DNA from: [Phormidium] sp. LEGE 05292
GTDB taxonomy: Bacteria > Cyanobacteriota > Cyanobacteriia > Cyanobacteriales > Aerosakkonemataceae
Direction of reading: 5' to 3'
Assembly (NCBI RefSeq): GCF_015207735.1
Contig: NZ_JADEWG010000059.1
Location: forward strand, 1 to 37,460
DNA: 37,460 nucleotides
Shown piece after piece: positions 1 to 7,331 of the stretch. A program made the translations under genes and the position numbers. Positions within the stretch are counted from its first letter, which is position 1, and each line of letters begins with the position of its first letter. The notes beneath the pieces were generated by a model. It was not told the origin of the DNA. It did not search any database and worked only from the letters and a program-made list of their open reading frames with translations.

Positions 1-41
1 GGGACAAGGAGACAAGGGGACAAGGGGACAAGGGGACTGTT
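1..41. repeat. G-rich tandem repeat (GGGGACAA unit)
   Basis: The octamer GGGGACAA is repeated about four to five times, with one variant unit (GGAGACAA). It is non-coding. Such short tandem repeats are common in cyanobacterial spacers and often end assemblies, so this may be a contig edge. Confidence 0.8.
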
Positions 42-64
42 GAGAATTTTTACTTCTGCCTTCT

Positions 65-96
65 GCCTTGTGCCTTTCTTGCCTTGTGCCTTTCTT
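65..96. repeat. 16-bp tandem duplication upstream of the glycosyltransferase
   Basis: The 16-mer GCCTTGTGCCTTTCTT occurs twice back to back (65-80 and 81-96). Apart from this and the repeat at position 1, nothing else is recognisable in the 269 bases before the first gene. Confidence 0.85.
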
Positions 97-269
97 TAGA
101 AGTTGTTGCGAAAAGTTAACTATTGGGGTAGAAGTAGAGGCAGTGTGTAGCGGCTATTTTACTTGACAGTAAGGAATTTTACTGGGTTAGGCAAAGATAT
201 TTAGGCTTTGTCGGTTGATAGCCTCTTGGGTTAACTTTGTCCTATTGATGTTTTTACCAGCTGTTAAGC

Positions 270-1325
270 GTGAATCAGATTCCTGAACGTTTCTTCCACT
301 CTGCTAAAACTTTACAGTTTCGTCCCCAGAAAATAGTGGTTTTACGTGCTTTGGTAGGACTGGGTGATTTTCTATGTGCTGTCCCGACTTGGCGATCGCT
401 ACGTGCTGCCTTTCCAGAGGCGAAAATTATTCTGATTGGATCGTCTCAGATTCAACCATTGTTCGATCGCTTCCGCCATTATCTCGATGAACTCTGGCTA
501 TTTCCTGGGTTTCCGGGATTACCAGAGTTAACACCCCAACTAGAACAAATTCCTCTGTTTCTGCAATATGTCCAAAGTCAGCATTTTGATTTGGCGATGC
601 AAATGCACGGCAGCGGTACTGTCACTAATCCGCTGATTAAGCTGTTTGGTGCCCGCATCTGTGCTGGGTTTTTTGCACCTGGGGAATATTGTCCCGATGA
701 ACGTTCTTTTTTGCCTTACCTCGCCCATGAATCAGAAGTGCGGCGTTATTTAAGGCTTTTAGAATATATCGGAGTCCCTTCCCAAGGGGAGGAGTTGGAG
801 TTTCCGTTGTGGAAGGAGGACGAACAAGCATTTCAAGAAATTCCAGAAGCGCAAGAATTACAAAAGGGCAAATTTGTCTGCATTCATCCTGGTGCGAGTA
901 CACCGCTACGTTGTTGGTCGCCAGCTGGTTTTGCACAGGTGGCGGATGAGTTGGCAAGTTTGGGTTTACGGGTGGTACTCACAGGTTCGCAGCGCGAAAT
1001 CGAGTTAACCAAATCAGTAGCGGCTAAGATGCAAGCTGATAGTTTGAATTTAGCAGGGCGCACTAATTTGGGTGCTTTGGCAACTTTGTTAACCCACGCC
1101 CGGTTGGTGGTTTGTAATGATACTGGAGTCTCTCATTTAGCAGCGGCTTTAAAAGTTCCTAGCGTGGTGGTGTTTACGATTTCAGATCCCGATCGCTGGG
1201 CTCCATTAAATGACGTTCTCCATCGCGCTATTTACGACTCTTCAGGAGTTTCATCTGACATGGTAATTGCTCAAGCTTTTGATTTAGTTAAGGGAGTAGA
1301 GAAAGAGGAGCAAATTTCTGTGTAA
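270..1325 (+). CDS. Glycosyltransferase family 9 (heptosyltransferase-like)
   Basis: This 351-residue protein resembles the GT9/ADP-heptose:LPS heptosyltransferase family, which transfers sugars to lipopolysaccharide core or related surface glycans at the cytoplasmic face of the inner membrane. Visible features are an N-terminal Rossmann start (VVLRALVGLGDFLCAVPTWR), the HPGAST nucleotide-sugar loop near residue 207, and the C-terminal CNDTGVSHLAAAL segment near residue 283 that is typical of the second GT-B domain. The start is GTG at 270; no strong Shine-Dalgarno sequence is visible. Length is normal for the family. The actual sugar donor and acceptor cannot be told from sequence. It has no same-strand neighbour close enough to suggest an operon, and is followed by a palindromic repeat pair. 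Confidence 0.88.
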   Translation: MNQIPERFFHSAKTLQFRPQKIVVLRALVGLGDFLCAVPTWRSLRAAFPEAKIILIGSSQIQPLFDRFRHYLDELWLFPGFPGLPELTPQLEQIPLFLQYVQSQHFDLAMQMHGSGTVTNPLIKLFGARICAGFFAPGEYCPDERSFLPYLAHESEVRRYLRLLEYIGVPSQGEELEFPLWKEDEQAFQEIPEAQELQKGKFVCIHPGASTPLRCWSPAGFAQVADELASLGLRVVLTGSQREIELTKSVAAKMQADSLNLAGRTNLGALATLLTHARLVVCNDTGVSHLAAALKVPSVVVFTISDPDRWAPLNDVLHRAIYDSSGVSSDMVIAQAFDLVKGVEKEEQISV

Positions 1326-1364
1326 AATCTCCAATCAAAAATCTCAATTCCTGGAGACATCTCA

Positions 1365-1456
1365 AAACATCTTGTAGAGACGTTGCAGGAAACGTCTCTA
1401 CAAGATGTTTACATAAAATCTTGTAGAGACGTTATATATAACGTCTTTATATTATG
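1365..1456. repeat. Palindromic repeat, family A, two copies (possible terminator)
   Basis: The first copy is a perfect hairpin with 20-bp arms (1365-1384 and 1391-1410) around a 6-base loop, with core TTGTAGAGACGTT / AACGTCTCTACAA. A second, degenerate copy follows at about 1420-1456. The same core recurs at 19992-20023 and 20763-20800. Lying between a plus-strand gene and a converging minus-strand gene, it may also end transcription, although there is no clear T-tract. Confidence 0.9.
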
Positions 1457-1500
1457 GGTAATATGCGATCGCCACTACCCCACGATCTTTTAGCCAAATT

Positions 1501-1860
1501 TTAAAATAAAGGCAAAAATTCTATTCTATCTTGATACTCATCATCAAATGAACCTTCAGCAATTAAAAGTAACTGCTCAATATTTTCCCCAATACTTAAC
1601 TTTGGACTTAGGATAAAAATACCAGGTATATGATGTTTTAAAGCTATGTGATCTTTTAGGTGAACTGGCATAGATTTGCGGTTGTTAGTCACTAAGATAC
1701 AGCCATGTTCTTCACACCAAAGTAAAATTTCTGGATCTAATGTCCCTTTGGGTGGAGCAGTGATATCCCCAACTGCTATCACGAATAAATCTGGGTTAAG
1801 ACGGCGCAGTTGATTGGTATAAATGGGATCGACATTTTCATCAATAAGATACTTGAGCAT
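1501..1860 (-). CDS. DUF5615-family PIN-like protein (putative toxin)
   Basis: This 119-residue protein matches the DUF5615 PIN-like family. It opens with LIDENVD, whose acidic pair D7/E8 would sit in the metal site, and carries a central LVTNNRKSM stretch where other family members have a TxDxDF-like motif. PIN-like folds are typically Mg-dependent ribonucleases, and DUF5615 proteins are commonly encoded next to DUF433 proteins as toxin-antitoxin-like pairs. Here the start codon lies inside the end of the DUF433 gene (20-base overlap), so the two are translationally coupled. The Asn residues in the TNNR position may reduce or change nuclease activity. The toxin role is inferred from family and context. 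Confidence 0.75.
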   Translation of the reverse strand: MLKYLIDENVDPIYTNQLRRLNPDLFVIAVGDITAPPKGTLDPEILLWCEEHGCILVTNNRKSMPVHLKDHIALKHHIPGIFILSPKLSIGENIEQLLLIAEGSFDDEYQDRIEFLPLF

Positions 1861-2188
1861 TATCAGTTGAGTTTGCCAATTTTTGAGCCTTCAATTTTCG
1901 CAGTTTCTCTACAATTGGGCGGGGATGACGCTGTTGTTCTGCTCGCATTTTATCTCCCCATTCTAACCAATCAGTCATGTAAGCTTCAACTGCTGGTTTG
2001 TTATGCAAGTAGTACAAAATTGTTGCATAGACCTGTTCTAAGGTTAGTGAAGGATAGGTTTTAGCAATCTCTTCTGGTGTTTTAGCACGAAAAAGGTGGT
2101 CAAATAAAATTGTTTCGATGCCGATTCGTGTGCCTTTGAGCCGAATGTCATCAGGAGCTAAAAAATTAAAGTAATCTTCTAGAAGCAC
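1841..2188 (-). CDS. DUF433 domain protein (putative antitoxin)
   Basis: This 115-residue protein contains a DUF433-type helix-turn-helix region at residues 1-75: LKGTRIGIETILFDHLFRAKTPEEI, then the TLEQVYATILYYLHNK helix. Such domains bind DNA and act as the antitoxin or regulator partner of DUF5615 proteins. The C-terminal 40 residues are basic and probably flexible, rich in Lys, Arg and Gln, which would suit wrapping around the partner. It is first in a two-gene minus-strand unit, overlapping its partner by 20 bases. It is divergent from the pseudouridine synthase gene, with about 160 bases between them; autoregulation there is likely but no operator was identified. Confidence 0.75.
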   Translation of the reverse strand: MLLEDYFNFLAPDDIRLKGTRIGIETILFDHLFRAKTPEEIAKTYPSLTLEQVYATILYYLHNKPAVEAYMTDWLEWGDKMRAEQQRHPRPIVEKLRKLKAQKLANSTDNAQVSY

Positions 2189-2348
2189 GGTTCTCTAAAG
2201 CTAAAACTAAACAATGTTATTAACCCGATTTTAGCATTTAATCCCATAATTTCAAAGGTAGCGAAGCATTCATTGTCGTCCAAATCTGCGATCGACTTCC
2301 CTACCACCTGAGCTAAACTATTATTACTTAGGTGTAAAACACTATTAT

Positions 2349-3989
2349 ATGGTAATCCATCATCAACTTGCCGATTTTATTTCTAGCAATTTTGCTCTAA
2401 GTAACTCATCTATTAATTATTGGTATCAAGGATATTGTCCCCAAACTGGTGATTTATTGAAGTTACCGCGCACGCCATTAGCAGAAGCGATCGCAAAAAG
2501 TTTAATGCAGCAACTTTCTCAACACGATCGCTTTTCCCAGGAAGGCAAAATGTATGGCATATTACTTATAGAATTATCCAATGGCAAACTCAGAGTTTTA
2601 AAAGCTTTTTCTGGACTTCTTAATGGTTGTTCTGTGGTAGAAGGTTGGGTTCCGCCGATTCCGGGAAGGGAGGAATTGGTATTAGAAGAAAGTCGCACTT
2701 TAGCTAAGTTGGAAGCGATTAAAAATGAATTAATTAGGCTGAAGCAACTCCCGGAAAGAGAAGAGTATGAAATGCTGTTTCGGAAGTTTGAGGGAAAGTT
2801 GCTGGAAATGTGCGATCGGCATCAACATTCTAAACAAAAACGCCAAGAAAAACGTCAAATTATCTGCCAAACTCTCACTGGAGAAGCACTCAACCAAGCT
2901 TTAGAAGAACTCAATAATCAAAGTCGTTTAGAAGGAATTGAAAAACGTCAATTCAAACGCCAAAGAGATGCTCTATTACAACCAATTAAACAGTTAATGG
3001 TTCAAGCAGATGTCGAAATTCGGGAATTAAAAAAACAGCGTCAAGAATTATCTCGTCAGTTACAAACGCAAATGCACGCTGTTTACTCATTAACTAATTT
3101 TTCGGGAAAATCCCTAACTTTACAACAATTAATGCCAGCAGGTTTACCCACTGGAACGGGTGATTGCTGCGCCCCAAAACTGTTACATTATGCAGCAATA
3201 AATAACCTGAAACCTGTGGCAATGGCTGAATTTTGGTGGGGTAAAAATTCTGTTAATGGGGATAAAGTTGCAGGAGAATTTTATGGGGCTTGTGTAGAAC
3301 GCTGTCAGCCATTAATGGGGTTTTTGTTATCAGGAATGACTGCGGGAGAACCAAGGGAAAAAATTGAAATTCTTTACGAAGATGAATGGTTAATTGCTGT
3401 AAATAAACCTGCGGGATTACTTTCTGTACCCGGACGTTACAGCTATAACCAAGATAGTGTTATTAGTCGGTTGCGTCAAGTTTTACCTGATGGAATGATG
3501 TTGACTGCTGTACATCGTTTAGATCAAGAAACTTCGGGAGTTTTGTTGTTAGCACGTCACCGGGAAACTTATCGCCAATTGAGTCAACAATTTGAACAAA
3601 GACAAGTGCGAAAAGTTTATGAAGCTGTGCTTTCTGGTGTGTTGTTAATTGACAAAGGTGTAATTGAGTTACCGCTTTGGGGAAATCCAGAAAATCGCCC
3701 GTTTCAGACAGTTAATTGGCAAGTTGGTAAACCGAGTGTAACTCATTTTCAGGTGATATCTAGGGAAGGGAATTACACTCGCGTCGAGTTTTTTCCGGTA
3801 ACAGGACGTACTCACCAAATTAGGGTTCATGCTGCTGATTCTCAAGGATTGGGAATGGTGATTTTAGGCGATCGACTTTATGGCTGCAATGCTAATGCAA
3901 ATCGCTTACATTTACACGCCAAAGAAATTTGTTTTCAGCATCCCCATTTAGGAGAACGTTTATCTATTCCAGCAAAAACTCCGTTTTGA
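2349..3989 (+). CDS. RluA-family RNA pseudouridine synthase with long N-terminal extension
   Basis: This 546-residue protein isomerises uridine to pseudouridine in rRNA or tRNA. The C-terminal third (about 335-546) is an RluA catalytic domain: YEDEWLIAVNKPAGLLSVPG, then HRLDQETSGVLLLAR with catalytic Asp392, then VTGRTHQIRVHA. The first 330 residues are not catalytic. They contain a charged coiled coil (about 115-245) and a Cys/Trp-rich segment (GTGDCCAPKLLHYA, MAEFWWG, FYGACVERC, about 270-320). Classical RluA is about 220 residues, so this is a long-form member; similarly extended RluA-like proteins exist elsewhere. The start is ATG at 2349. The RNA target cannot be deduced. It converges with the TspO-like gene, leaving only 8 bases between stop codons. 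Confidence 0.88.
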   Translation: MVIHHQLADFISSNFALSNSSINYWYQGYCPQTGDLLKLPRTPLAEAIAKSLMQQLSQHDRFSQEGKMYGILLIELSNGKLRVLKAFSGLLNGCSVVEGWVPPIPGREELVLEESRTLAKLEAIKNELIRLKQLPEREEYEMLFRKFEGKLLEMCDRHQHSKQKRQEKRQIICQTLTGEALNQALEELNNQSRLEGIEKRQFKRQRDALLQPIKQLMVQADVEIRELKKQRQELSRQLQTQMHAVYSLTNFSGKSLTLQQLMPAGLPTGTGDCCAPKLLHYAAINNLKPVAMAEFWWGKNSVNGDKVAGEFYGACVERCQPLMGFLLSGMTAGEPREKIEILYEDEWLIAVNKPAGLLSVPGRYSYNQDSVISRLRQVLPDGMMLTAVHRLDQETSGVLLLARHRETYRQLSQQFEQRQVRKVYEAVLSGVLLIDKGVIELPLWGNPENRPFQTVNWQVGKPSVTHFQVISREGNYTRVEFFPVTGRTHQIRVHAADSQGLGMVILGDRLYGCNANANRLHLHAKEICFQHPHLGERLSIPAKTPF

Positions 3990-3997
3990 AATCTAAT

Positions 3998-4789
3998 TTA
4001 TGTGCTGATTTCCCTAGAAGTTGTAATTTTGTCAAAGATTAGTAGTGAGAGTAAGGCGATCGCACTTGCTAACGCAATAATCCAAATTACAGGGTTAGTC
4101 AAATGACGCAAAGCAATTGCTAAATAAGCCCAAACAAACACTAATGTAAAAGCAATATCTCCTTTTTGGATGGCAACAATTGCAGCAATAATTGTACCGA
4201 TAATCACCATAATTGCCGTCCATCCAGTATCATTAATACTCCAACCATCCCAACCAGAAATGTAAAGCGCCGAGGCAATATTTACAATCGTTGCAACCGA
4301 AATCCAAGCGAGATAAATACTAAAGGGAATTTGCGCGAACCATTTTCTTTCCCGTGATACTTGCAATCTGCCACTTCTTAATAGCAAATAAATTCTGATG
4401 AGTGGCAAGAGAATAATTAACATTGCCACTACGGAAGGCCAAAACAACTGCACGGTAAACAAATATACCCAAAGAATTTGCGCCAAACTAGCCAGAATTA
4501 CTAAAGCATTAACTTGTTGAATCGTGGATCTACTACGTTGAGAAGGACGAAATTGATAAATGCTATAGGCAATTAATCCTAAGTAAATTAATCCCCAAAT
4601 CGCAAAGGCATAGTTAGCGGGAATTATCAGTACACCTTGTAAAATTGTGTTAGCAATTTCACCAATATTCCTGCCACTGGGAGGGAAAAAGTTTGATAGG
4701 ATGTTAACAATCAGGGTGGCGAAGATGGCGATTAAAGTTGCGATCGATAATCCCAACCCAGAATTAGATTCTTGTCTCGTTGTGTTCAT
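3998..4789 (-). CDS. TspO/MBR-like tryptophan-rich membrane protein
   Basis: This 263-residue, very hydrophobic protein has about seven to eight predicted membrane helices, beginning with LSIATLIAIFATLIVNILSN and ending near residue 255. The phrase NYAFAIWGLIYLGL and the regularly placed Trp residues resemble the TspO/MBR (tryptophan-rich sensory protein) group, although classical TspO has five helices and about 160 residues. In related families these proteins bind porphyrins or affect stress signalling; the ligand here is unknown. The start ATG is divergent from the ABC transporter gene with 45 bases between, so the promoters must overlap. Confidence 0.6.
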   Translation of the reverse strand: MNTTRQESNSGLGLSIATLIAIFATLIVNILSNFFPPSGRNIGEIANTILQGVLIIPANYAFAIWGLIYLGLIAYSIYQFRPSQRSRSTIQQVNALVILASLAQILWVYLFTVQLFWPSVVAMLIILLPLIRIYLLLRSGRLQVSRERKWFAQIPFSIYLAWISVATIVNIASALYISGWDGWSINDTGWTAIMVIIGTIIAAIVAIQKGDIAFTLVFVWAYLAIALRHLTNPVIWIIALASAIALLSLLIFDKITTSREIST

Positions 4790-4834
4790 AAGTTTGATTT
4801 ACTAATTAAACTATAAATATTTAAGCTTAAAAAG

Positions 4835-6619
4835 GTGAATCCATTGCAGCAACCAGAATTTCAAGATAATTCATCGATGCTACCACTCCAGCGAGTGCTC
4901 GGAAGTCTCAGCAATTACCGTTGGACTGCATGGGGAGCAATACTCAGTTCTTTGCTTTTAACAGCAGCTTATGCGGTAACTCCCCAACTATTTCGCTGGG
5001 CGATCGATGAAGGTATTACCAAAACAAACCTGAAAATTATATTTTACAGCGCGGCATGGATGGTGGTGGCTGCGATCGCACGGGGTTTATTGAATTTTGG
5101 GCAAAGTTTTTGGGCAGAAATGGCATCTCAAGGAGTTGTTTATGACCTCCGAAATCAGATTTTTACTAAAATTCAAAACCTGAGTTTCAGCTATCACGAT
5201 CAAGCGCAAACTTCTCAATTATTAACTCGTGTTACTAGCGATATTGAACAAATTCGCACTTTTTTAAGTACCAGTTTAATTCAGGTAATTAGTGGTTTAG
5301 CTACATTAGTTACTATCGCTACAATCCTGTTGTTAATGAATTGGGAATTGGCATTAATTACTTTAACAGTTGTCCCGATGTCCGCATGGTTGATGGCGCG
5401 TTTTCTACAAAAAAATAGCAAATTATTCGGACAAGTACAACAACAATTGGGGGAGCTTAACACCGTATTACAAGAGAATTTGTTTGGTGTGCGAGTGGTG
5501 AAAGCATTTGTGCGGGAATCAGCAGAAACCGAGCGTTATACAAAGATTAATAATGTTTTGCGCTCAACCAATATGAAAACTATTCTCGCCATTCGGGGTA
5601 CTTTTCCTTTCATCTTTTTATTGAGTAACTTGGTGACAGTAGTTGTGCTTGGTTATGGCGGTATAGCAGTAATTAAAGACAGATTTACCATTGGCGAATT
5701 AGTGGCATTTAACTCTTATTTACTGTTAATTTTGCAACCCGTTTTGTTAATTGGTTTTGCGGCTCCTGCGATCGCGCAAGCAGCTGCATCTGCTCAAAGA
5801 GTTTATGAAGTAGTAGATGCAAAAATTGAAATTCGCGATCGTCCTAATGCTGTACCATTTGAAACTTGTGGCGGTAGGATTACCTTTGAAAATGTTTGTT
5901 TCCGCTACCCTGGAGCGACTACAGAAGCCTTGAAAGGTATTTCTTTTGAAACCAAACCTAAAGAATTAATCGCTATTTTAGGCATGACTGGTTCGGGGAA
6001 AAGTACAATTATTAACTTAATTCCTCGGTTTTATGATGTGACTTCTGGCGCAGTTCGGATTGATGGGCGAGATGTGAGAGATTTTAGTTTAGCAAGTTTG
6101 CGATCGCGCATTGGCTTTGTCTTTCAAGAAACCACATTATTTTCTGGTACGATTCGGGAAAATATTACTTATGCCAACCCTCATGCCACAATGGAACAAG
6201 TAATTGAGGTAGCAAAAACTGCTCAAATTCACGATTTTATTGAAAGTTTACCTGATGGTTACGAAACAATTGTTGGGGAACGAGGCGTAGGTTTGTCAGG
6301 TGGACAAAAGCAGAGAATTGCGATCGCTCGTACCTTATTAACAAATTACAACATTCTGATTTTAGATGACAGCACTTCTGCGGTTGATGCTAAAACTGCG
6401 GCGCAAATTCAAGAAGAACTCGATTATTTAATGCGGCAAAAAACCTGTACAGCTTTTGTCATTGCTCAAAGAATTAGTACTGTGAAAAATGCCGATCGGA
6501 TTTTGCTAATGGATAAAGGACAATTAGTTGCACAAGGAACTCATGAAGAATTAATGAGAACTAGTCCGTTATATGGAGCAATTTTGGAATCTCAGGTGAA
6601 GCAACCAATTAAAACATAA
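4835..6619 (+). CDS. ABC exporter half-transporter with degenerate ATPase site (subunit 1)
   Basis: This 594-residue fused permease-ATPase is a type IV ABC exporter of the multidrug/lipid class. Six membrane helices occupy about residues 25-315 and the nucleotide-binding domain about 340-585. Walker A is GMTGSGKS (383-390) and the signature LSGGQ is intact (487-491). Walker B reads LILDDS, so the catalytic Glu is replaced by Asp512. The switch-loop His is replaced by Gln545 (VIAQRIST). These two changes are those known from the non-catalytic site of heterodimeric exporters such as TM287/288. The partner is probably the gene at 7332, which carries the complementary features. The start is GTG at 4835; an in-frame ATG at 4877 is possible. 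The substrate is unknown. Confidence 0.9.
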   Translation: MNPLQQPEFQDNSSMLPLQRVLGSLSNYRWTAWGAILSSLLLTAAYAVTPQLFRWAIDEGITKTNLKIIFYSAAWMVVAAIARGLLNFGQSFWAEMASQGVVYDLRNQIFTKIQNLSFSYHDQAQTSQLLTRVTSDIEQIRTFLSTSLIQVISGLATLVTIATILLLMNWELALITLTVVPMSAWLMARFLQKNSKLFGQVQQQLGELNTVLQENLFGVRVVKAFVRESAETERYTKINNVLRSTNMKTILAIRGTFPFIFLLSNLVTVVVLGYGGIAVIKDRFTIGELVAFNSYLLLILQPVLLIGFAAPAIAQAAASAQRVYEVVDAKIEIRDRPNAVPFETCGGRITFENVCFRYPGATTEALKGISFETKPKELIAILGMTGSGKSTIINLIPRFYDVTSGAVRIDGRDVRDFSLASLRSRIGFVFQETTLFSGTIRENITYANPHATMEQVIEVAKTAQIHDFIESLPDGYETIVGERGVGLSGGQKQRIAIARTLLTNYNILILDDSTSAVDAKTAAQIQEELDYLMRQKTCTAFVIAQRISTVKNADRILLMDKGQLVAQGTHEELMRTSPLYGAILESQVKQPIKT

Positions 6620-6627
6620 ATCCCTGG

Positions 6628-6672
6628 TTGTTAAAGGTTATAATCTAGGCATTTAGGTTGAAATTTTGAGGC
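6628..6672 (+). promoter_or_regulatory. Putative promoter of the toxin-antitoxin module
   Basis: A consensus -10 box TATAAT lies at 6639-6644, between the stop of ABC subunit 1 and the antitoxin ATG. No good -35 hexamer is seen at normal spacing. A GAGG at 6668-6671 could be the ribosome binding site. The following bases make TATAATCTAGG, which is also seen at the -10 before the nitroreductase (20076). Confidence 0.4.
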
Positions 6673-6682
6673 TTATATTAAC

Positions 6683-6946
6683 ATGGAAACGACCAAATTA
6701 TCAGCAGAGGGAAAAATTGTAATTCCCCAGTCCTTACGGGAAGCACATCAATGGAAAACTGGACAAGAATTGATTGCAATTAATATGGGAGATGGAATTT
6801 TACTCAAACCTAAAAAGCCATTCCCAGAAACATCATTGCATAATGTTGCAGGCTGTTTAAAGTATCAAGGATTACCTAAAAGCCTGGAAGATATGGAAAA
6901 TGCTATAGCTCAAGGAATTGAGGAGTTATGGCATGATCGCGGTTGA
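6683..6946 (+). CDS. AbrB/MazE-type antitoxin
   Basis: This 87-residue protein has an N-terminal SpoVT-AbrB swapped-hairpin DNA-binding domain (METTKLSAEGKIVIPQSLRE to GILLKPKK, residues 1-47). A C-terminal tail of about 40 residues would bind and block the toxin. AbrB-type antitoxins usually repress their own operon. The gene overlaps the next one by 14 bases, the coupling expected for a toxin-antitoxin operon. The module sits between two ABC half-transporter genes on the same strand. Confidence 0.85.
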   Translation: METTKLSAEGKIVIPQSLREAHQWKTGQELIAINMGDGILLKPKKPFPETSLHNVAGCLKYQGLPKSLEDMENAIAQGIEELWHDRG

Positions 6947-7322
6947 TACTAATGTTGTGATTAGGTTGTTAACCCAGGATGATGAATCACAGTTCAACAA
7001 AAGTGTAGAACTTTTCAATTCTCAGGATATCTTCATTCCAGATACCGTGATTTTGGAAATTGAATGGGTACTGCGTTTTGCTTATAAATTTAAACCTGTT
7101 GAAATTTGTACAGCTTTGCGAAACTTGTTTGGTTTGCCAAATGTTTATCTGACAAATGCTAACTTGATTGTACAAGTTCTACAATGGCATGAAAATGGTT
7201 TAGATTTTGCTGATGCTTTTCATTTAGCTCATAGTCAGAATTACCCTGAATTTTACACATTTGATGATAAGTTTGTGAAAAGAGCAGTAGGATTAACGCA
7301 GTGTGTTGTGAAAAACTTATGA
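6933..7322 (+). CDS. PIN-domain toxin (VapC-like ribonuclease)
   Basis: This 129-residue PIN protein would cleave RNA using a metal bound by conserved acids. These are seen as AVDTNVVIRLL (Asp5), ILEIEWVL (Glu42), DFADAFHLA and FDDKF. The start chosen is ATG at 6933 because GAGGAG at 6920-6925 lies 7 bases upstream. A longer reading from a TTG at 6918 would swallow that ribosome binding site. The gene starts inside the antitoxin gene and its stop is only 9 bases before the start of ABC subunit 2, so toxin and transporter may share a transcript. Targets of such toxins include initiator tRNA or other RNAs; the target here is unknown. Confidence 0.88.
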   Translation: MIAVDTNVVIRLLTQDDESQFNKSVELFNSQDIFIPDTVILEIEWVLRFAYKFKPVEICTALRNLFGLPNVYLTNANLIVQVLQWHENGLDFADAFHLAHSQNYPEFYTFDDKFVKRAVGLTQCVVKNL

Positions 7323-7331
7323 GGAATCAGG

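Noticed and set aside
637-957. 106-residue minus-strand frame in the glycosyltransferase
   Set aside because: It is fully opposite a well-supported GT9 gene, and the product has no recognisable domain.
1365-1456. CRISPR array
   Set aside because: The two repeats are palindromes with no regular spacers and belong to a dispersed family; no cas gene is in the window.
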